Assembly: GCF_029948125.1 (NCBI RefSeq)
Contig: NZ_JASAMB010000022.1
Span: 1 to 64,000, forward strand
Origin: Catellatospora sp. KI3
GTDB taxonomy: Bacteria > Actinomycetota > Actinomycetes > Mycobacteriales > Micromonosporaceae
Reading direction: 5' to 3'
DNA length: 64,000 nucleotides
Of this stretch, positions 24,766-32,984 are shown in pieces. A program made the translations under genes and the position numbers. The notes beneath the pieces were generated by a model that was not told the DNA's origin, ran no database searches, and saw only the letters and a program-made list of their open reading frames with translations. How positions within the stretch are numbered: position 1 is the stretch's first letter; the number at the start of each line of letters is the position of its first letter.

Positions 24766-25563
24766 ATGAACGAACTGGAACTGCTGGACATCGCCGTACA
24801 GGTGGCCGCGGACGCGGCCGTTACGGCCGTCCGGATGCGGGCCGAGGCCATCACGCAGGTGGGCACGAAATCGACCATCACCGACGTGGTCACGGCCGCC
24901 GACCGGGCGGTCGAGCAACAGGTGGTCGCCGCGCTGGCGGCGCGACGCCCAGGTGACACAGTACTCGGTGAGGAGTTCGGCGGCCCTGCCGTTTCCGCCG
25001 AGGGGGTGCGCTGGGTCGTCGACCCGATCGACGGCACGGTGAACTACCTGTACGGGCTGCCGCAGTACGCGGTGTCGATCGCGGCGGAGGTGGACGGCCA
25101 GGTGGTGGCCGGGGTGGTGCACAACGCGGCCACGGGCAAGGTGTGGACCGCCGCGCTCGGGCACGGGGCGTGGCACGAGGGGCGCCGGCTGGGCGGTTCG
25201 AACGCCACGGACCTGGCCGTCTCGCTGGTCGGCACCGGCTTCGCGTATGCGAAGGAGCGGCGGGCCCACCAGGCGGCCGTGGTGGCACGGCTGCTGCCGC
25301 AGATCCGGGACATCCGGCGGATGGGCGCGGCCGCGCTGGACCTCTGCGCGGCGGCCGAGGGCCAGCTGGACGCGTACTACGAGAAGGGCCTGGCCGAGTG
25401 GGACCTGGCGGCGGGCGGCCTGATCGCCCGCGAGGCGGGCCTGCTGGTCACCGGGCTGTCCGGACGCCCGGCCGGGGCGCGGATGACGCTGGCGGCGCCT
25501 GAGGCGCTGCACGGGGTGCTCCACGACGTGCTGGTCGAGCTCGACGCGGACGGCGGGCCGTAG
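24766..25563 (+). CDS. suhB: Inositol-1-monophosphatase family protein (SuhB-like)
   Basis: 265-residue Mg2+/Li+-sensitive phosphatase. Motifs: TVLGEEFGG (metal-binding Glu), WVVDPIDGTVNYLYGLP (the DPxDGTxN signature with three metal-binding acidic residues) and EWDLAAGGLIAREAG (WDxAAG). It makes free inositol, needed for phosphatidylinositol, mannosides and mycothiol in actinobacteria; other substrates such as NADP or fructose bisphosphate are possible in this superfamily. ATG 24766 has GGAGAGGA a few bases before it; earlier in-frame starts lack this. A strong hairpin follows. Confidence 0.92.
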   Translation: MNELELLDIAVQVAADAAVTAVRMRAEAITQVGTKSTITDVVTAADRAVEQQVVAALAARRPGDTVLGEEFGGPAVSAEGVRWVVDPIDGTVNYLYGLPQYAVSIAAEVDGQVVAGVVHNAATGKVWTAALGHGAWHEGRRLGGSNATDLAVSLVGTGFAYAKERRAHQAAVVARLLPQIRDIRRMGAAALDLCAAAEGQLDAYYEKGLAEWDLAAGGLIAREAGLLVTGLSGRPAGARMTLAAPEALHGVLHDVLVELDADGGP

Positions 25564-25580
25564 CCGCCCGGGTATGCGGA

Positions 25581-25614
25581 CGGGCCCCGTCGACCGTCCG
25601 GTCGCCGGGGCCCG
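25581..25614. terminator. Hairpin between convergent suhB and cei-like genes
   Basis: CGGGCCCCG (25581-25589) pairs with CGGGGCCCG (25606-25614). The 16-base loop contains a second small stem CGACC/GGTCG. It lacks a T-tract, but its position between convergent stops supports termination. Confidence 0.75.
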
Positions 25615-25634
25615 CCCTCATCGTGCGTCGCGGA

Positions 25635-26165
25635 TCACTTCGTCTCGGCGCAGGTGCCGTCCGGAGCCACCGGGTTGCCCAGCTGGGCGACGGCCTGACG
25701 CATCTCGGTCGGCGTGGCGAGCTGGCGGTAGCCGCCGCCGATGACCACGTCGATGATGTCGTCCTTGCGGTTGATGTCGAACTGGTTCTCGGCGTCGTCC
25801 AGGAAGTACGCTCGCAGCAACTGGGCCGCGCCCACCGCCTTCGGGCCGTACCGCAGCACCGCCACGGTGTCGGCGAGCTTCTTCTTCTCGTCGCCGACCT
25901 TCTTGACCTTGAACTTGCGGTTGGTGAAGTCCGCCGCGACGTTCGTGGCCAGGTTGGGAGTGTTCGTGGCGTTGAAGACGTTGATGTTCACGTCGCTCTC
26001 GGCCTCGGGCAGCTTGAGGTTGGCCGGGACGTACCCGCTCGGGCAGCGCTGCACCGCGGGGGGCTCACTCTGGGTGTCACGGGTGAGCGTGACCACCGCC
26101 AGGACGATGCCGATGATCGCCAGAGTGCTGACGATGGCGATCGCCCGAATTCGTGCCATTTGCAT
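25635..26165 (-). CDS. LytR C-terminal domain protein, Cei-like
   Basis: 176-residue membrane-anchored protein. MARIRAIAIVSTLAIIGIVL gives a short basic start and one membrane helix, and the rest faces outside. The domain with VNINVFNATNTPNLATNVAA, GYRQLATP and similar segments is the LytR_C fold. By position next to suhB and the DUF4193 gene it corresponds to Rv2700 (Cei) of M. tuberculosis, described there as needed for cell-envelope integrity; this link is from memory of gene order. ATG 26165 is preceded by GGGGAG at 8 bases; ATG 26159 would sit too far. Two Cys (in RCPSGY and GTCAETK) may form a disulfide outside the cell. Confidence 0.82.
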   Translation of the reverse strand: MQMARIRAIAIVSTLAIIGIVLAVVTLTRDTQSEPPAVQRCPSGYVPANLKLPEAESDVNINVFNATNTPNLATNVAADFTNRKFKVKKVGDEKKKLADTVAVLRYGPKAVGAAQLLRAYFLDDAENQFDINRKDDIIDVVIGGGYRQLATPTEMRQAVAQLGNPVAPDGTCAETK

Positions 26166-26510
26166 CTCGTGCGCTCCCCGTGAGCTGGAGTCGGTCAGCC
26201 GCCACAATTGACGGCATGGGCCAGAGGTTATCGGTTGACCGGCCCGGTAGGGGCCGCGACCCGACAGACGGCCGGAATTGGCCGGACGTTCCCGGCGCGC
26301 CGACAGTGATCGGCGACCGGCTGCCCCTACCTTGGTGACGCCTGAACCAACGGTCGGAAGCGGCTGTCGGCTCAGTCACATCGGGAACAACTTCGCGTGC
26401 GAGAGCGTACAAATCCCACACGGGCGCGCTAAAGTACCGCGCTCGTTGGGAACACGGATACGTCGACGTACGCCGACGGTAACAACACTGATTTGGGAGT
26501 GTGACAATCG
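26166..26510. other. 345-base divergent promoter region with a palindrome
   Basis: It separates the cei-like and DUF4193 genes and must hold both promoters. A perfect 12-bp palindrome TACGTCGACGTA (26459-26470) lies 40 bases before the DUF4193 start. I see no gene and cannot place -35/-10 boxes firmly; GGGAACACGG near 26448 is only suggestive of an ECF-type site. Confidence 0.55.
26459..26470. promoter_or_regulatory. 12-bp palindrome upstream of the DUF4193 gene
   Basis: TACGTCGACGTA is fully self-complementary and sits where an operator next to the core promoter would be expected. It may be chance in GC-rich DNA. Confidence 0.3.
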
Positions 26511-26807
26511 ATGGCCACCGACTACGACGCCCCGCGCCGTGACGAGGCCGATCTCGGCGAGGACAGCCTTGAGGAACTCAAGGCCCGGCGAGTCGACTCA
26601 CAGTCGGGCAGCGTGGACGTGGACGAAGTCGATCTCGCGGAGGCGTTCGAGCTTCCCGGCGGCGACCTCGCCGACGAGGAGCTGACCGTGAAGGTCGTGC
26701 CCATGCAGGCTGACGAGTTTCGTTGCTCGCGCTGCTTCCTCGTACATCACCGCAGCCAGCTGGCCGGCGAGCGCAACGGCGAGCCGATCTGCCGGGAGTG
26801 CGCCTGA
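26511..26807 (+). CDS. DUF4193 protein
   Basis: 98-residue actinobacterial protein. The N-terminal 60 residues are acidic, with DSLEELKARRVDSQSGSVDV and a run rich in Asp/Glu. The C-terminus DEFRCSRCFLVHHRSQLA ... PICRECA is a four-Cys zinc ribbon (CxxC ... CxxC). The family is conserved in position next to the dut region and has no established function; the zinc ribbon plus acidic tail is reminiscent of RNA polymerase-binding proteins, an inference only. GGGAG before ATG acts as SD with an 11-base spacer. Confidence 0.92.
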   Translation: MATDYDAPRRDEADLGEDSLEELKARRVDSQSGSVDVDEVDLAEAFELPGGDLADEELTVKVVPMQADEFRCSRCFLVHHRSQLAGERNGEPICRECA

Positions 26808-26979
26808 CGCCGATGCCCGACAGGGCTTGACGCGGTGGGGTGAGATGGCGCAGAACATCAGGGGGCATGGCTGAGGGGGGGCACGCCGCCGCAACGCGGC
26901 GTGCCGAACGATCCGCCAGCCCCCGTTGCCTGTGGCCCTGCGGCCGCCGGCGCCGTCTCAGCTGACAGGAGAGCGCGCC

Positions 26980-27819
26980 ATGACCACCAGCCCCGAAGTA
27001 CCGGTGCCCGACGAGCCGTCCCCGTCGGGCACTGCCGTTCCCGGCGGTACACCGCCTGACGGCAAGGGCGTGGCCAGGAACGACGCGCTGGCCGTGGCCG
27101 TGGCCGGGCTCGCCGAGGGGGAGCTGGACACGTCCGGACGCCGCAGACTGCTCGGCCGCCTGCTGGTCGGCTTGAAGGAGCGGGGCGTCAAAGAGGTCTT
27201 CATGCCGCGCAAGGCGATCAACTGGATCACCGAGGCGGTGGGCGACATCGCCCCGCACATCCCGATCCGGGACCTGGAGACGCTGCGGCGGCACTACCCC
27301 GGCCTCGACGACGAGGCCCTGGCGGAGCGCCTGATCCGCAACGCGGCGCGGTCCGCGGCGGGCATCGGAGCCGTCGGCGGCGGTGTCGCCGCCGTGGAGT
27401 GGGCGGCGCCGCCCGCCCTGCTGAGCACCCCGGTGCTGCTGGCGACGGAGACGGTCGCCGTGGTCGGGATCGAGCTCAAGCTCATCGGCGAGCTGCACGA
27501 GGTGTACGGCCAGCCGGTCGTCGGCGGCGGCGGTCAGCGCGCGATCAACCTGCTCCAGTCCTGGGCCGGCCACCGGGGGATCAACCCGATGGTGCCCGCC
27601 GGGGCCACCGCGATCGTGCTCGGCACGGCCACCCGCAAGCAGCTTCGCGACATGATCCTCAAGCGGTTCGGACGCAACCTGACCACGCTCGGGCCGCTGT
27701 TCACCGGGGCGGCCATCGCCAGCTACCTCAACCGCAAGGCCACCAAGCGGCTCGGCGAGGACCTGCGCCGCGACCTGCGGCACCGGCAGGGCCAGCACCC
27801 GCAGCTGCCCCGCGGTTAG
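26980..27819 (+). CDS. EcsC-like membrane-associated protein
   Basis: 279-residue protein. After a Pro-rich start, the segment VFMPRKAINWITEAVGDIAP and the glycine-rich hydrophobic stretch AAGIGAVGGGVAAVEWAAPP followed by LLSTPVLLATETVAVVGIE resemble the EcsC family, which associates with membranes and has no known reaction. A second hydrophobic part lies near GPLFTGAAIASYLN. AGGAGA 8 bases before ATG fixes the start. Its TAG overlaps the stop codon of the convergent DUF3093 gene by a few bases, leaving no room for a terminator between them. Confidence 0.6.
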   Translation: MTTSPEVPVPDEPSPSGTAVPGGTPPDGKGVARNDALAVAVAGLAEGELDTSGRRRLLGRLLVGLKERGVKEVFMPRKAINWITEAVGDIAPHIPIRDLETLRRHYPGLDDEALAERLIRNAARSAAGIGAVGGGVAAVEWAAPPALLSTPVLLATETVAVVGIELKLIGELHEVYGQPVVGGGGQRAINLLQSWAGHRGINPMVPAGATAIVLGTATRKQLRDMILKRFGRNLTTLGPLFTGAAIASYLNRKATKRLGEDLRRDLRHRQGQHPQLPRG

Positions 27820-28319
27820 CGGACGGCCGCGGCGCCCTCGTTGAGGGCGCGGACCAGGGCGTCCGGGTGGCGGGTGCTGATCACCCAGTACGGCGTGATG
27901 TCGTCGGGGTCGGCCAGGACCACCTGGACCGCCTCGGCGATCCACGGGCGCTGCACCACGAAGGCCAGCGGGTCGGCGCTGGGGCCGAGCAGCTCGCGCC
28001 GGGTCTCGGCGTCCAGCGCAATGGCGCGGGAGACCACCCCCAGGGGCAGGCGGGCGTCGTCGACCTGGAGCTCGGTGCCGGTCACCGCGATCCGGACCCG
28101 GCCCAGCCACCACAGCCCGGCCGCGGCCAGCGGCAGCAGCACCGCGTACGGCAGCCAGCTGCGCGGGCCCGGAGCGCCCAGCCCGATCTGGGCGGCCAGC
28201 ACCGCTGTGACCAGCAGCACTGTCGGCCACAGCCACAGCGGCACCGTCAGCCGCTCGGTGTGCCGGGGCGCAGGCCGTGCCGCGCCGACCCCCGTCGCCG
28301 TTGTGCCTGAGGACGCCAT
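27816..28319 (-). CDS. DUF3093 membrane protein
   Basis: 167-residue protein with two membrane helices, LWLWPTVLLVTAVLAAQIGL and SWLPYAVLLPLAAAGLWWLG, followed by a cytoplasmic beta-rich domain (RIAVTGTELQVDDARLPLG ... YWVISTRHPDALVRAL). The fold resembles small PH-like domains. It is conserved beside dut in actinobacteria (Rv2698 in M. tuberculosis) and has no known function. ATG 28319 is the likely start; GTG 28340 would add seven residues. It shares stop-codon bases with the convergent EcsC-like gene and is divergent from dut. Confidence 0.88.
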   Translation of the reverse strand: MASSGTTATGVGAARPAPRHTERLTVPLWLWPTVLLVTAVLAAQIGLGAPGPRSWLPYAVLLPLAAAGLWWLGRVRIAVTGTELQVDDARLPLGVVSRAIALDAETRRELLGPSADPLAFVVQRPWIAEAVQVVLADPDDITPYWVISTRHPDALVRALNEGAAAVR

Positions 28320-28451
28320 GCCGCCGCCTGGATGTGTCACAACGTCGAGGGTAGGTCCCCATGGGCCCGCCCGGCGCGGCAGGATGGACGTGAAGAGACG
28401 CAGCTCCCTGGTCGGGGCCGCGTCGCCAGTACTCCCCCGGAGGTCTGACCG

Positions 28452-28922
28452 TTGTACCCGACTGCGATGCCCGCTGCGCCGGGCGAGCCTGTCGTGATCC
28501 CGATCCGGCGGCTGGATCCGCAGGTGCCGCTGCCGTCGTACGCCCACCCGGGTGACGCCGGCGCCGACCTGTACGCGGCCGAGGACGTGGTGCTCGCCCC
28601 GGGCGAGCGGCGCCTGGTGCGGACCGGGGTGGCGGTGGCCATCCCGGACGGATTCGTGGGACTGGTGCACCCGCGCTCGGGTCTGGCGGCCAAACTGGGG
28701 GTGACCGTGCTCAACGCGCCCGGCACCGTGGACGCGGGGTACCGGGGCGAGATCCTGGTGAACCTGATCAACCACGACCGGGCGAACGAGGCGAAGATCG
28801 TGCGAGGGGACCGCGTCGCGCAACTTGTCGTGCAGCGGGTGGAGCGGGCACACTTCCACGACGTCGCCGAGCTGCCGGACTCCGAACGGGGGACCGGCGG
28901 GCACGGTTCGACCGGGAACTAG
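28452..28922 (+). CDS. dut: dUTP diphosphatase
   Basis: 156-residue trimeric dUTPase converting dUTP to dUMP and pyrophosphate, keeping uracil out of DNA and feeding dTMP synthesis. The five motifs are visible: [14 protein letters not shown] (I), [10 protein letters not shown] (II), [16 protein letters not shown] (III), [11 protein letters not shown] (IV) and the flexible C-terminal arm [12 protein letters not shown] (V). The start is a rare TTG at 28452, supported by GGAGG 8 bases before it; ATG 28467 would be too far from this SD. First gene of a run with the DUF3710 gene, 8 bases downstream. Confidence 0.96.
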   Translation: MYPTAMPAAPGEPVVIPIRRLDPQVPLPSYAHPGDAGADLYAAEDVVLAPGERRLVRTGVAVAIPDGFVGLVHPRSGLAAKLGVTVLNAPGTVDAGYRGEILVNLINHDRANEAKIVRGDRVAQLVVQRVERAHFHDVAELPDSERGTGGHGSTGN

Positions 28923-28930
28923 GAGGAACA

Positions 28931-29905
28931 GTGATCTTCTCGCGACGACGTGCCGCCACAGGTGGCCGGCACGCCAAGGCCGAGGAGCCGCGTTTCGAGG
29001 ACGCCCGCGCCGCCCGGCGCGCCGCGCTGCTCGGCGAGGACTATCAGCCCGACGGGCCGAAGGCCCCCCGGGGCGCCGGTGCCGCCGAGGACTCCCCGCT
29101 CCGTGGTTCGATCTTCGGCGACGACGGCCCGTACGACCAGTACGACGACATGCCCGACGCGCCCCGGCTGGACCTGGGCAGCCTCCACGTCCCCGCCATC
29201 GACGGCGTCGAGATCCGGGTGCAGGCCGGTGAGCAGGGGGCGATCGGCCAGATCGCGCTCGTGCACGGGCCCAGCGCGCTGCAGCTCGGCGTGTTCGCGG
29301 CCCCGCGCTCCGAGGGCATCTGGGACGAGGTGCGCGAGGAGATCCGCCGCTCGCTGTTCGCCGACGGGGTCGCCTCCGAGGAGGCCCCGGGGCACTGGGG
29401 CACCGAGCTGCGGGCTCGCATCCGTACCCCCGAGGGCTTCAACGACCTGCGGTTCGTCGGCGTGGACGGGCCGCGCTGGATGGTCCGGGCCGTGTTCCAG
29501 GGCCCGGCCGCGCTGGACCTGCGCCAGGCCGGTCCGCTGCTGCAGTGCCTGACCGGCCTGGTGGTGCACCGCGACGACCAGGCCCGCCCGGTGCGCGAGG
29601 CGCTGCCGCTGCGGCTGCCGCAGCACCTGGCCCAGCAGGCCGCCGCGGCGCAGGCCGCGCAGGGCGCCGATGAGGAGGCGTTCGAGCAGGCCCGGCAGGA
29701 GCAGCTGCGCCAGGAGCAGGAGGCGCAGTCGCGGTACGAGCGGTACGAGTCGCCGCGCTCCGAGCTGGTGCCCGGCCGGGTGCCGCCGCCGCCCGCGCCG
29801 ACCCCGTTCGGCTCCATCACACCCGCCGGACAGCCCGCGCCGGGCACCGTCTCCGGCGGCGACACGCCCCGGCGCAAGCCCTCCCCGCGCCCGCGTCGCG
29901 ACTGA
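28931..29905 (+). CDS. DUF3710 protein
   Basis: 324-residue actinobacterial protein of unknown function. The core, residues ~75-225, contains RLDLGSLHVPAIDGVEIRVQ, LQLGVFAAPRSEGIWDEV and FVGVDGPRWMVRAVFQGP, all family signatures. The N-terminal third is charged and the C-terminal ~90 residues are Gln/Ala- then Pro-rich, probably disordered. AGGAGG lies 4 bases before GTG 28931, which fixes the start. It closely follows dut and its order is conserved with Rv2696c of M. tuberculosis. A perfect hairpin follows at 29930. Confidence 0.92.
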   Translation: MIFSRRRAATGGRHAKAEEPRFEDARAARRAALLGEDYQPDGPKAPRGAGAAEDSPLRGSIFGDDGPYDQYDDMPDAPRLDLGSLHVPAIDGVEIRVQAGEQGAIGQIALVHGPSALQLGVFAAPRSEGIWDEVREEIRRSLFADGVASEEAPGHWGTELRARIRTPEGFNDLRFVGVDGPRWMVRAVFQGPAALDLRQAGPLLQCLTGLVVHRDDQARPVREALPLRLPQHLAQQAAAAQAAQGADEEAFEQARQEQLRQEQEAQSRYERYESPRSELVPGRVPPPPAPTPFGSITPAGQPAPGTVSGGDTPRRKPSPRPRRD

Positions 29906-29929
29906 ACTCTTAGTAATCGAACTCACACC

Positions 29930-29962
29930 CTCGGTGCGCCGCAGCTCAAGCGGCGCACCGAG
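29930..29962 (+). terminator. Hairpin after the DUF3710 gene
   Basis: A perfect 13-bp stem CTCGGTGCGCCGC / GCGGCGCACCGAG with 7-base loop, 25 bases after the stop. No T-tract, as is common in actinobacteria. Confidence 0.8.
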
Positions 29963-30086
29963 CGCGTTCGTGCCTTCCGGCGTACGCTGCTGCGGGGCTC
30001 GCCGGTCGGCCCCCCGCCGCGAAGTAGGCTGGTGGGTACGAATCCGCCGGGCCCCTACCCCGGCGGGGAGGGATTGAGAGCAGGTC

Positions 30087-30476
30087 ATGTCGACCGACGA
30101 ACCACGACAACGTCCGCGCGGCCTGCGCGGGATGCTCCACCGCCTCACCGCCTCCGACCAGGAGCTGGAGTCCGAGGAGCTGCGCCGCGACAGCGAGCGG
30201 GCGGGCTGCGTCTGCGCCGACACCGTCGGCCGCGGCGACCTCGTCAACGTCACGGGCCGTCTACGCACCGTCGTGTACACCCCCCGCACCAACCTGCCCA
30301 CACTCGAGGCCGACCTGTACGACGGCACCGACCTGATCACCCTGGTCTTCCTGGGCCGCCGCCACATCAACGGCATCGAGCCCGGCCGGGGGCTGCACGT
30401 GCGCGGCCGGGTGGCCCTGCGCGACGGCCGCAAGGTCATCTTCAACCCGTACTACGAACTGGAAGCGGCGGCATGA
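30087..30476 (+). CDS. OB-fold nucleic acid-binding protein
   Basis: 129-residue protein with one OB-fold. DLVNVTGRLRTVVYTPRTNL, LEADLYDGTDLITLVFLG and LHVRGRVALRDGRKVIFNPYY match the RecG-wedge-like OB family seen in Rv2694c. It probably binds single-stranded DNA or RNA. The N-terminus is a short helical region. Its stop codon overlaps the DUF3159 start (ATGA), so the two are made together. No SD is strong; GAGCAGGT lies near the start. Confidence 0.88.
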   Translation: MSTDEPRQRPRGLRGMLHRLTASDQELESEELRRDSERAGCVCADTVGRGDLVNVTGRLRTVVYTPRTNLPTLEADLYDGTDLITLVFLGRRHINGIEPGRGLHVRGRVALRDGRKVIFNPYYELEAAA

Positions 30477-31171
30477 GCGAACGCGATCGGGCCCAGGTCG
30501 GCACGGACGAGCAGGAGCAGGAGCTGCCCCCGTTCGCGGTGCAGATGTCCCAGCAGCTCGGCGGCTGGCGCGGCCTGTTCGAGTCCAGCATTCCCGTGAT
30601 CGTGTTCGTGCTGACCAACGTGGTGCTGGGGCTGAAGTGGCCGACCGGCCAGACGGCGCTCAAGTGGGCCGTCGGCGTCGCCGTGGCCACCGCGCTCGGC
30701 ATCGCGATCGTCCGGCTGTCGCAGCGGCGCCCGATCCGGCACGCCGTCAACGGCCTGTTCGGCATCGCCCTGGGCGCCGCGCTGGCCTGGAACTCCGGCG
30801 AGGCCCGCGACTTCTACCTGCCCGGCATCCTCTGGACCGTGGCGTACGGCCTGGCGATGCTCGTCTCGATCGTCTTCCGGCAGCCGCTGGTCGGCTGGCT
30901 GTGGACGGTGGTGGCCAACGGCGGCCTGAGCGACTGGCGCGAGGACCGGCGGATGGTGCGCACCTTCAGCTGGCTGACCGGACTGTGGGCGGCGATCTAC
31001 CTGCTCAAGGCGGCCGTGCAGACCCTGCTCTACCTCGCCGACCAGGCGACCGCGCTAGGCGTCGCCCGCATCGTGCTCGGCTACCCGCCGTACGCGCTGC
31101 TGCTGGCCGTCAGCATCTGGGCGGTCCGCCGGGTCCGGCGCGACCCCGCGGACCCGGTCCTGTCCGCCTGA
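30473..31171 (+). CDS. DUF3159 membrane protein
   Basis: 232-residue protein with about six membrane helices, for example SSIPVIVFVLTNVVLGLKWP and ALKWAVGVAVATALGIAIV, and then the conserved AVNGLFGIALGAALAWNSGE and ARDFYLPGILWTVAYGLAM. The acidic N-terminus QLGGWRGLFESSIP is part of the family signature. Function unknown; conserved in actinobacteria with the OB-fold gene (Rv2693c position). Coupled by ATGA to the OB-fold gene, and followed by a strong hairpin. Confidence 0.92.
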   Translation: MSERDRAQVGTDEQEQELPPFAVQMSQQLGGWRGLFESSIPVIVFVLTNVVLGLKWPTGQTALKWAVGVAVATALGIAIVRLSQRRPIRHAVNGLFGIALGAALAWNSGEARDFYLPGILWTVAYGLAMLVSIVFRQPLVGWLWTVVANGGLSDWREDRRMVRTFSWLTGLWAAIYLLKAAVQTLLYLADQATALGVARIVLGYPPYALLLAVSIWAVRRVRRDPADPVLSA

Positions 31172-31197
31172 CCCCCGCTCCGCGACCTCGACCACCA

Positions 31198-31227
31198 GCA
31201 GGGCCCGTGCTTCGGCACGGGCCCTGC
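31198..31227 (+). terminator. Terminator hairpin with TTCG tetraloop
   Basis: A perfect 13-bp stem GCAGGGCCCGTGC / GCACGGGCCCTGC closed by TTCG, 26 bases after the DUF3159 stop. Very stable; no T-tract. Confidence 0.85.
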
Positions 31228-31392
31228 CGCCGTCGTCTCCCGGATGGGCCGGTCCGGGGCTTCGCTGCTGCTCAAGCCGTGACCCGGCTCAGCGGCAGCG
31301 GATGCCGCACAGCGGTCGCGGATGCCGCTCGGTCGCGGATGCCGCACAGCGGTTTCCGCCCTCAGGAGCCGATCATCGCCACCTTGACCCTC

Positions 31393-31459
31393 GAAGATCG
31401 CTATCCGAGGTCGGCAAGGCGCCGTACAGGCCCTGTTCCGGCCGCAGCTAGCGATCATC
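31393..31459. repeat. Family B palindromic element, diverged copy
   Basis: GAAGATCGCTATCCGAGG at the left pairs loosely with a right arm ending GCAGCTAGCGATCATC. It has the same length (67 bp) and arm order as the copy at 48906-48972 but more mismatches. Confidence 0.6.
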
Positions 31460-31506
31460 GGCGGGCGGGCGGGCTGCTGCGTCGGGTCGGGGGGTGGCGG
31501 GGTGGG

Positions 31507-32199
31507 TCAGCGGCGGCGGGAGCGGGTGCGCTCGACGCTGTCGGCGCCGAGCATGACGGAACGTACCTGCTCCTCGACCTCGACCGTGCAGACGAACACC
31601 AGCTCGTCGCCCGCCTCGACCGGGTCGTCCGGGCTGGGCGTGAGCACCCGGCGTCCGCGCACGATGGCGACCAGGGCGCTGTCGTGCGGCAGCGGGATGT
31701 CGCGGACCGGCTGGCCCACGTGCGGCGCGTCCTGCGGCAGGGTGATCTCGACCAGGTTCGCCTCGCCCTGGCGGAACGTCATCAGCCGGACCAGGTCGCC
31801 GACGGTGACCGCCTCCTCGACCAGCGCGGCCATCAGGCGCGGCTTGCTGACCGAGACGTCGACGCCCCACTGCTCGGTGAACAGCCACTCGTTCTCGGCC
31901 CGGTTGACCCGGGCGACCACGCGCGGCACCGCGAACTCGGTCTTGGCCAGCAGCGACACGACCAGGTTGACCTTGTCGTCGCCGGTGGCGGCCACGACCA
32001 CGTCGCAGGCGGCCAGGTTGACCTCCTGGAGGCTGGACAGCTCGCACGCGTCGGCGAGCACCCAGTCGGCGGCCGGCACGCGCTCGGGGCGCAGCATCCG
32101 GGGCTGGCGCTCCAGGAGCATGACCTGGTGGCCGTTCTCGATCAGTTCCTGGGCGATGGAGCGCCCGACGTTGCCGGCACCGGCGATGGCGACACGCAT
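31507..32199 (-). CDS. TrkA-type potassium transport regulator (RCK), second
   Basis: 230-residue cytoplasmic protein with an RCK_N Rossmann domain: MRVAIAGAGNVGRSIAQELI carries GxGxxG for NAD(H) or ATP. RCK_C follows (residues ~140-220) with DDPVEAGDELVFVCTVE. These proteins gate membrane K+ transporters. It lies 12 bases behind a paralogous TrkA gene and corresponds to CeoB/CeoC of mycobacteria by gene order. AAGGAG 6 bases before ATG 32199 supports the start. The likely partner is the divergent KimA-like permease or an unlinked Trk channel. Confidence 0.9.
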   Translation of the reverse strand: MRVAIAGAGNVGRSIAQELIENGHQVMLLERQPRMLRPERVPAADWVLADACELSSLQEVNLAACDVVVAATGDDKVNLVVSLLAKTEFAVPRVVARVNRAENEWLFTEQWGVDVSVSKPRLMAALVEEAVTVGDLVRLMTFRQGEANLVEITLPQDAPHVGQPVRDIPLPHDSALVAIVRGRRVLTPSPDDPVEAGDELVFVCTVEVEEQVRSVMLGADSVERTRSRRR

Positions 32200-32211
32200 G
32201 GTCTGCTCCTT

Positions 32212-32877
32212 CTAGGCCGCGGCGGCCGGCGCGGCGGCTGCGATCTTGGTGACGGTGCCCGCGATCTCGTCGGTGACCAGCATGAAGACCTGGTCGCCGT
32301 CCTGGAGGACGGTGGAGTCGGTGGTCAGCTGGCCGAGGCCGAAGCGCATGACGAAGGCGGCCCGGGTGCCGGTCGCCTCCTCCAGCGCCCGCAGCGGGTG
32401 GCCGACCCAGGCCGGGTTGATCGGGGTCTCGATGATGGCGACCGTGCTGGTCGGGTCGCGGTAGAGCTCGGTGGCGCCCTCGGGCACGAGGTGGCGCACG
32501 ATCCGGTCGGCGGTCCAGCGCACCGTGGCGACGGTGGGGATGCCCAGCCGCTCGTACACCTCGGCGCGGCGCTGGTCGTAGATGCGGGCGACGACCCGCT
32601 GGACGCCGAACGTCTCCCGGGCCAGCCGCGCGGAGATGATGTTGGAGTTGTCGCCGCTGGAGACCGCCGCGAACGCGTCGGCGCGCTCGACCCCGGCCTG
32701 GATCAACACCTCGCGGTCGAAGCCCACCCCGGTGACGGTGGTGCCGGCGAAGTCGGGGGACAGGCGCCGGAACGCGTCGGCATCCTGATCGATGATCGAG
32801 ACCGAGTGCCCGCGCGCCTCCAGGCTGTGCGCCAGTGTCGAGCCGACCCGGCCGCATCCCATGATCACAACGTGCAC
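32212..32877 (-). CDS. TrkA-type potassium transport regulator (RCK), first
   Basis: 221-residue paralogue of the following gene. MHVVIMGCGRVGSTLAHSLE gives the GxGxxG nucleotide-binding motif and SVSIIDQDADAFRRL the acidic end of strand 2; AAVSSGDNSNIISARLARE is typical of RCK_N. RCK_C is near the end (LQDGDQVFMLVTDE). GTG 32877 is preceded by AAAGG at 7 bases. The start is 107 bases from the divergent permease gene, so both can be controlled from one short promoter region. The C-terminus is Ala-rich. Confidence 0.9.
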   Translation of the reverse strand: MHVVIMGCGRVGSTLAHSLEARGHSVSIIDQDADAFRRLSPDFAGTTVTGVGFDREVLIQAGVERADAFAAVSSGDNSNIISARLARETFGVQRVVARIYDQRRAEVYERLGIPTVATVRWTADRIVRHLVPEGATELYRDPTSTVAIIETPINPAWVGHPLRALEEATGTRAAFVMRFGLGQLTTDSTVLQDGDQVFMLVTDEIAGTVTKIAAAAPAAAA

Positions 32878-32972
32878 GTCGCCGCCTTTCGAGCCTGCTT
32901 CGCCCCCAGCCTGCCATGACCGGGGGGCTCGCGCGACATCAGAGTGCCACGGCGCAAAGGGCGGGCGCGTCG

Positions 32973-32978
32973 TAGGCT
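32973..32978 (+). promoter_or_regulatory. Candidate -10 box of the KimA-like permease gene
   Basis: TAGGCT is followed by 6 bases and GTG 32985, with no SD, fitting a leaderless mRNA. Confidence 0.45.
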
Positions 32979-32984
32979 CCCCCT

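Larger units (their letters stand above)
31172..31506. other. 335-base convergent intergenic region with terminator and repeats
   Basis: No gene. It holds a strong terminator hairpin (31198-31227), three copies of GCGGATGCCGC (31298-31308, 31318-31328, 31335-31345) and a family B palindrome (31393-31459) between the DUF3159 and trkA genes. Confidence 0.8.

Noticed and set aside
26440-26480. ECF-sigma promoter before the DUF4193 gene
   Set aside because: GGGAAC is present but no acceptable -10 at 16-17 bases; too weak to list as a feature.
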